Shown in pieces: positions 33,787-36,438 of a stretch of DNA of 36,438 bases (the first letter of the stretch is position 1; each line of letters opens with the position of its first letter). The position numbers and the translations under genes are program-made. Under the pieces are notes generated by a model. That model saw only the letters and a list, made by a program, of their open reading frames with translations. It had not been told where the DNA came from and searched no databases. Source of the stretch: Leptolyngbya sp. Prado105 (GTDB lineage: Bacteria > Cyanobacteriota > Cyanobacteriia > Leptolyngbyales > Leptolyngbyaceae); NCBI GenBank assembly GCA_025454375.1, contig JALOOO010000018.1, positions 1 to 36,438 of the forward strand, written 5' to 3'.

Positions 33787-34293
33787 ATGTTTCACAAGAT
33801 TTTAGTCGCGATCGATGATTCTGAACTGAGTCAGATTGTGTTCGAGCAAACCCTAGCCCTAGCAAAGGAAAATCAGGCAGACTTGCTGCTGCTGCATGTG
33901 CTGGAGCCGTTTGAGGATAGCTATCCGGGTGATCCTTATATGGGCATTTCCGATTCGGCAAAGCAGGCTTATTTGAAACACTGGAAGGAATGGGAACAAA
34001 CTGGAATTGATAGACTAAAATTACTGGAAGAACGTGCAACGGCAGCCGGAGTATCGACAGAATTTACGCAAAGTCTGGGGCATCCGGGTAAGGTGATCTG
34101 CGCGCTAGCGAAGACTTGGAATGCAGATTTGATTGTGGTAGGTCGGCGGGGATTTAAAGGGCTTCAAGAGTTTTGGATAGGCAGTGTGAGCAACTATGTG
34201 CTGCACCATGCACCTTGCCATGTGCTGACGCTGCAAGGGAATATCCAGGTTGGGAAAATGGAGGATGCGATCGCGGCTTACCCTCAAAGATGA
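33787..34293 (+). CDS. Universal stress protein (UspA family, ATP-binding type)
   Basis: 168 residues, one Usp domain. It starts MFHKILVAIDDSELS (Asp10 binds ATP in the family) and has LLLLHVLEP. It carries the ATP-binding motif G-x2-G-x9-G-S in full (Gly119, Gly122, Gly132, Ser133), followed by VLHHAPCHVLTL. This puts it among the ATP-binding members, cytoplasmic and induced by stress. The start ATG lies after GAGGTTAAGG. Box C is in its promoter and a terminator-like hairpin follows, so it is probably transcribed alone. Confidence 0.92.
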   Translation: MFHKILVAIDDSELSQIVFEQTLALAKENQADLLLLHVLEPFEDSYPGDPYMGISDSAKQAYLKHWKEWEQTGIDRLKLLEERATAAGVSTEFTQSLGHPGKVICALAKTWNADLIVVGRRGFKGLQEFWIGSVSNYVLHHAPCHVLTLQGNIQVGKMEDAIAAYPQR

Positions 34294-34307
34294 TCTGTTG
34301 AGTTTGC

Positions 34308-34334
34308 AAGCGATCGTCATATGCGATCGCTTTT
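34308..34334 (+). terminator. Terminator built from HIP1-like palindromes
   Basis: AAGCGATCG (34308-34316) and CGATCGCTT (34324-34332) form a perfect 9-bp stem with a 7-nt loop, ending in TTTT. The two arms are HIP1-type sequences, so the palindrome element appears to double as a terminator after the universal stress protein gene. Confidence 0.6.
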
Positions 34335-34503
34335 CAATTTAGATTTTGCGGACGATTCACATCACTCTATGCAGTTTTCTTTCAACTTTTCAATTAACTT
34401 GAGGCTGCCTTGATAAGCATCCATTGTCACTGACCCCAATTTGCTGCTTCCTGCTTAACCTATACTCAAGCTAGACTAGAGCCAGAGTACTTATTTGAGT
34501 TGC

Positions 34504-35457
34504 ATGGTAGAAACAATTACACTCTCCCTGCCGAATCCAGAAAGTGCGATCGCGCTTGCTGGCAATCAAGAAGATAATCTGAAAACGCTTGCCCATCAGA
34601 CAGGCGCAAAGCTTGTGATGCGAGGTCAAGATTTACTGATTACAGGCACAACCAATCAGATTGATCTGGTAAAACGTTTAGTCGAATCGTTGGAAGACAC
34701 TTGGAGTAAGGGACAGGTCATTTCCAGTGTCGATATTCTCACCGCTCGTCATGCCCTCGATACACATCAAGAAGGCGAATTGCAGACGATTCAGCAAGAT
34801 GTGTTGGGACGGACTCGGCGGGGAGAAGCGATTCGAGCCAAAACGTTTCGGCAGCGGCAGTACATTCAAGCCATTCGATCGCATGATCTCACCTTCTGCA
34901 TTGGACCTGCGGGAACTGGCAAGACTTATCTCGCGGCAGTGATGGCAATTCAAGCGCTCTTATCCAATCAATATGAGCGGTTAATTTTGACTCGTCCTGC
35001 CGTTGAAGCGGGAGAAAGATTAGGATTTCTGCCAGGAGATTTGCAGCAGAAGATTGATCCCTATCTGCGACCGCTTTACGATGCGCTTTACGAATTTGTC
35101 GAGCCTGAGAAAATTAGCGGTCTCATGGAGCGCGGCATTATCGAAGTTGCGCCGATCGCTTATATGCGCGGGCGCACTTTAAACAATGCTTTTGTGATTA
35201 TCGATGAAGCACAAAATACAACGCCAGCACAAATGAAAATGCTCCTGACTCGACTAGGATTTAAATCCAAAATGGTCGTTACAGGAGATTTGACTCAAAC
35301 CGATTTACCGATGCACCAAGAATCAGGTCTGGCAATGGCACAAAAGATCTTGAAACCGATCGACTCGATCGCATTTTGTAATCTCTCAAAAGGCGATGTC
35401 GTTCGTCATTCCCTGGTTCAAAAAATTGTTGAAGCTTATGAACGCTATGAATCTTGA
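34504..35457 (+). CDS. phoH: PhoH-like ATPase
   Basis: 317 residues from ATG 34504, chosen over a TTG at 34495. An N-terminal KH-like region (~1-75) has NPESAIALAG and GAKLVMRGQDLLITG. The PhoH domain (~110-315) has Walker A GPAGTGKT at 134-141, then LTRPAVEAGERLGFLPGD and Walker B FVIIDEAQN (DE at 234-235), and ends in VVTGDLTQTDLP. PhoH proteins are P-loop ATPases, named after a phosphate-starvation gene and often linked to RNA metabolism (neighbouring YbeY in many bacteria), but YbeY is not seen here. A -10-like TATACT lies at 34461-34466 without a clear -35. The next gene starts inside its last codons, so the three genes from here on are probably one operon. Confidence 0.92.
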   Translation: MVETITLSLPNPESAIALAGNQEDNLKTLAHQTGAKLVMRGQDLLITGTTNQIDLVKRLVESLEDTWSKGQVISSVDILTARHALDTHQEGELQTIQQDVLGRTRRGEAIRAKTFRQRQYIQAIRSHDLTFCIGPAGTGKTYLAAVMAIQALLSNQYERLILTRPAVEAGERLGFLPGDLQQKIDPYLRPLYDALYEFVEPEKISGLMERGIIEVAPIAYMRGRTLNNAFVIIDEAQNTTPAQMKMLLTRLGFKSKMVVTGDLTQTDLPMHQESGLAMAQKILKPIDSIAFCNLSKGDVVRHSLVQKIVEAYERYES

Positions 35458-35629
35458 TACGTTGGGCGTGATTCTCAAAGTTATGGCTGCATCGTTGGTA
35501 TTATCGATCGCAATTAAATATCTCGCCCCATTTGCAGAGATTTCGCCGACAACATTGAATGTATTATTTGCGGTATTATCTCCGGCTGCAATTTTAGCGA
35601 TCGTTCTTCTGTTCAATCAACATGACTAG
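35438..35629 (+). CDS. Small two-helix membrane protein
   Basis: 63 residues from ATG 35438 (or 60 from ATG 35447). It has two predicted transmembrane helices, residues ~10-30 (LKVMAASLVLSIAIKYLAPF) and ~37-58 (LNVLFAVLSPAAILAIVLLF), with a short polar loop. It overlaps the 3' end of the PhoH gene by 20 bases and the GH1 start by eight, which favours translational coupling. No family recognised; the function is unknown. Without overlaps on both sides it would be easy to dismiss. Confidence 0.65.
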   Translation: MNAMNLDTLGVILKVMAASLVLSIAIKYLAPFAEISPTTLNVLFAVLSPAAILAIVLLFNQHD

Positions 35630-36438
35630 CTATCAATTTCCACCTGGATTTCAATGGGGAACTGCAACTTCTGCTTATCAAATTGAAGGTGCAATCGATC
35701 GAGATGGGCGAAAACCTAGCGTTTGGGATACTTTTAGTGCGAAAAAGGGACGCACATTTCAAGGGCAGACGGGTGCGATCGCATGTGAACATTACGATCG
35801 CTATAAAGATGACATCAAACTGATGGCAGAATTGGGCATCAAGAACTATCGCTTCAGCATTTCTTGGTGTCGAATTGTGCCTGATGGGCGGGGAGAGGTG
35901 AATCAAGCTGGACTCGATTTTTATGAAAGACTAGTCGATTGTTTGTTGGATCATGGGATTACACCGTTCGCAACCTTGTTTCATTGGGATAGCCCTCAGG
36001 CTTTAGAAGATCAGTACGGCTCCTGGCGCAGTCGAGAAATGGCGCAGGACTTCGCCGACTATGTGAAAGTCGTGGTTTCGAGATTGGGCGATCGCATTAC
36101 AAACTGGATGACGCTCAACGAAATCACCTGCTTCACCCAGATGGGATATGACGTATTGCAGACTCCACAACATGCCCCAGGAACCCGAGTCGGCTCAAAA
36201 AAAGAAGTGTGGCAGACTTCTCATCATGCTCTACTCGCACATGGACTCGCCTGTCAGGCAATTCGGACAACCTCTCCCAAATCTTGCTCGATCGGGCTAG
36301 TCGATAACTTTGGCGTGACTGTTCCCATCTATGACTCTCCTGAACATATCGAAGCTGCAAAAAAAGCCTTTCCCTACCACTGCGGCAATGGTGGAATTCT
36401 CTATCCAGCCTTGACGGGTGAATACAGTCCAGCATTAC
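35622..36438 (+). CDS. Beta-glucosidase, glycoside hydrolase family 1 (3' end outside window)
   Basis: 272 codons are present before the window ends; GH1 enzymes usually have 440-480. It starts MTSYQFPPGFQWGTATSAYQ, the classical GH1 N-terminal signature, and continues with IEGA. RFSISWCRI (77-85) and ATLFHWD (117-123) follow. TLNE puts the acid/base Glu at residue 167, but the usual Pro after it is Ile (TLNEITCF). HAPG follows. The nucleophile motif (TENG) lies beyond the window. It should hydrolyse beta-glucosides or related sugars in the cytoplasm; there is no signal peptide. Its ATG overlaps the end of the small membrane-protein gene. Confidence 0.92.
   Translation, partial: MTSYQFPPGFQWGTATSAYQIEGAIDRDGRKPSVWDTFSAKKGRTFQGQTGAIACEHYDRYKDDIKLMAELGIKNYRFSISWCRIVPDGRGEVNQAGLDFYERLVDCLLDHGITPFATLFHWDSPQALEDQYGSWRSREMAQDFADYVKVVVSRLGDRITNWMTLNEITCFTQMGYDVLQTPQHAPGTRVGSKKEVWQTSHHALLAHGLACQAIRTTSPKSCSIGLVDNFGVTVPIYDSPEHIEAAKKAFPYHCGNGGILYPALTGEYSPAL

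Noticed and set aside
33731-34039. 102-residue minus-strand frame over the universal stress protein gene
   Set aside because: Shadow of the well-supported Usp coding frame; no motifs.

Overview
The window looks like chromosomal DNA of a cyanobacterium. The palindrome GCGATCGC (HIP1) and its core recur throughout, including inside genes. Several protein families are typical of filamentous cyanobacteria: giant DUF4347/RTX proteins, pentapeptide repeats, Lpg1974-type outer-membrane proteins, ScyD/ScyE propellers and multi-REC GGDEF regulators. No rRNA, tRNA, CRISPR array, phage module or intact insertion sequence was found.

Region by region: (1) Bases 1-233 are the N-terminal part of a sulfotransferase-like gene leaving the window on the minus strand. 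(2) Bases 409-18006 encode one 5865-residue protein: a DUF4347 head, a long glycine/alanine/serine-rich beta-repeat stalk, an RTX array with a 57-residue super-repeat, seven exact 50-residue FG-GAP-like repeats that probably form a propeller, then more RTX. A beta-barrel outer-membrane protein follows at 18075. (3) 19200-24930 holds small conserved genes: a 62-residue protein, a lipoprotein, a pentapeptide-repeat protein, an apparently non-catalytic alpha/beta-hydrolase fused in frame to a helical domain, an NTF2-like protein, a composite pseudogene and a secreted protein. (4) 25066-26627 has a quinone-oxidoreductase-like gene and, beyond it, a degraded opposite-strand paralogue of the secreted protein, broken by an in-frame TAG. 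(5) 27115-29079 is a ScyD/ScyE-like propeller fused to a serine esterase. (6) 29192-34293 is a signalling and stress region: two small genes, a six-domain response regulator (REC-wHTH-HPt-REC-REC-GGDEF), a secreted protein, a GNAT acetyltransferase and a universal stress protein. (7) 34504 to the end is an overlapping run: PhoH-like ATPase, a small two-helix membrane protein and a GH1 glycosidase cut by the window end.

The most interesting signal is regulatory. A direct repeat, TTCCTCA-N4-TTCCTCA (11-bp period), occurs in three intergenic regions around the response regulator gene. Each copy is followed after exactly 11 bases by a TAnnnT -10-like hexamer, and each points toward a downstream gene (the two small genes, the secreted protein and the universal stress protein). 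This geometry fits an OmpR/PhoB-type activator and suggests a small local regulon, possibly controlled by the OmpR-like regulator encoded in the middle. Other points of interest are the propeller inside the RTX array, the propeller-esterase fusion, the in-frame fusion that keeps an internal ribosome-binding site, and two gene remnants whose decay can be read from the sequence.
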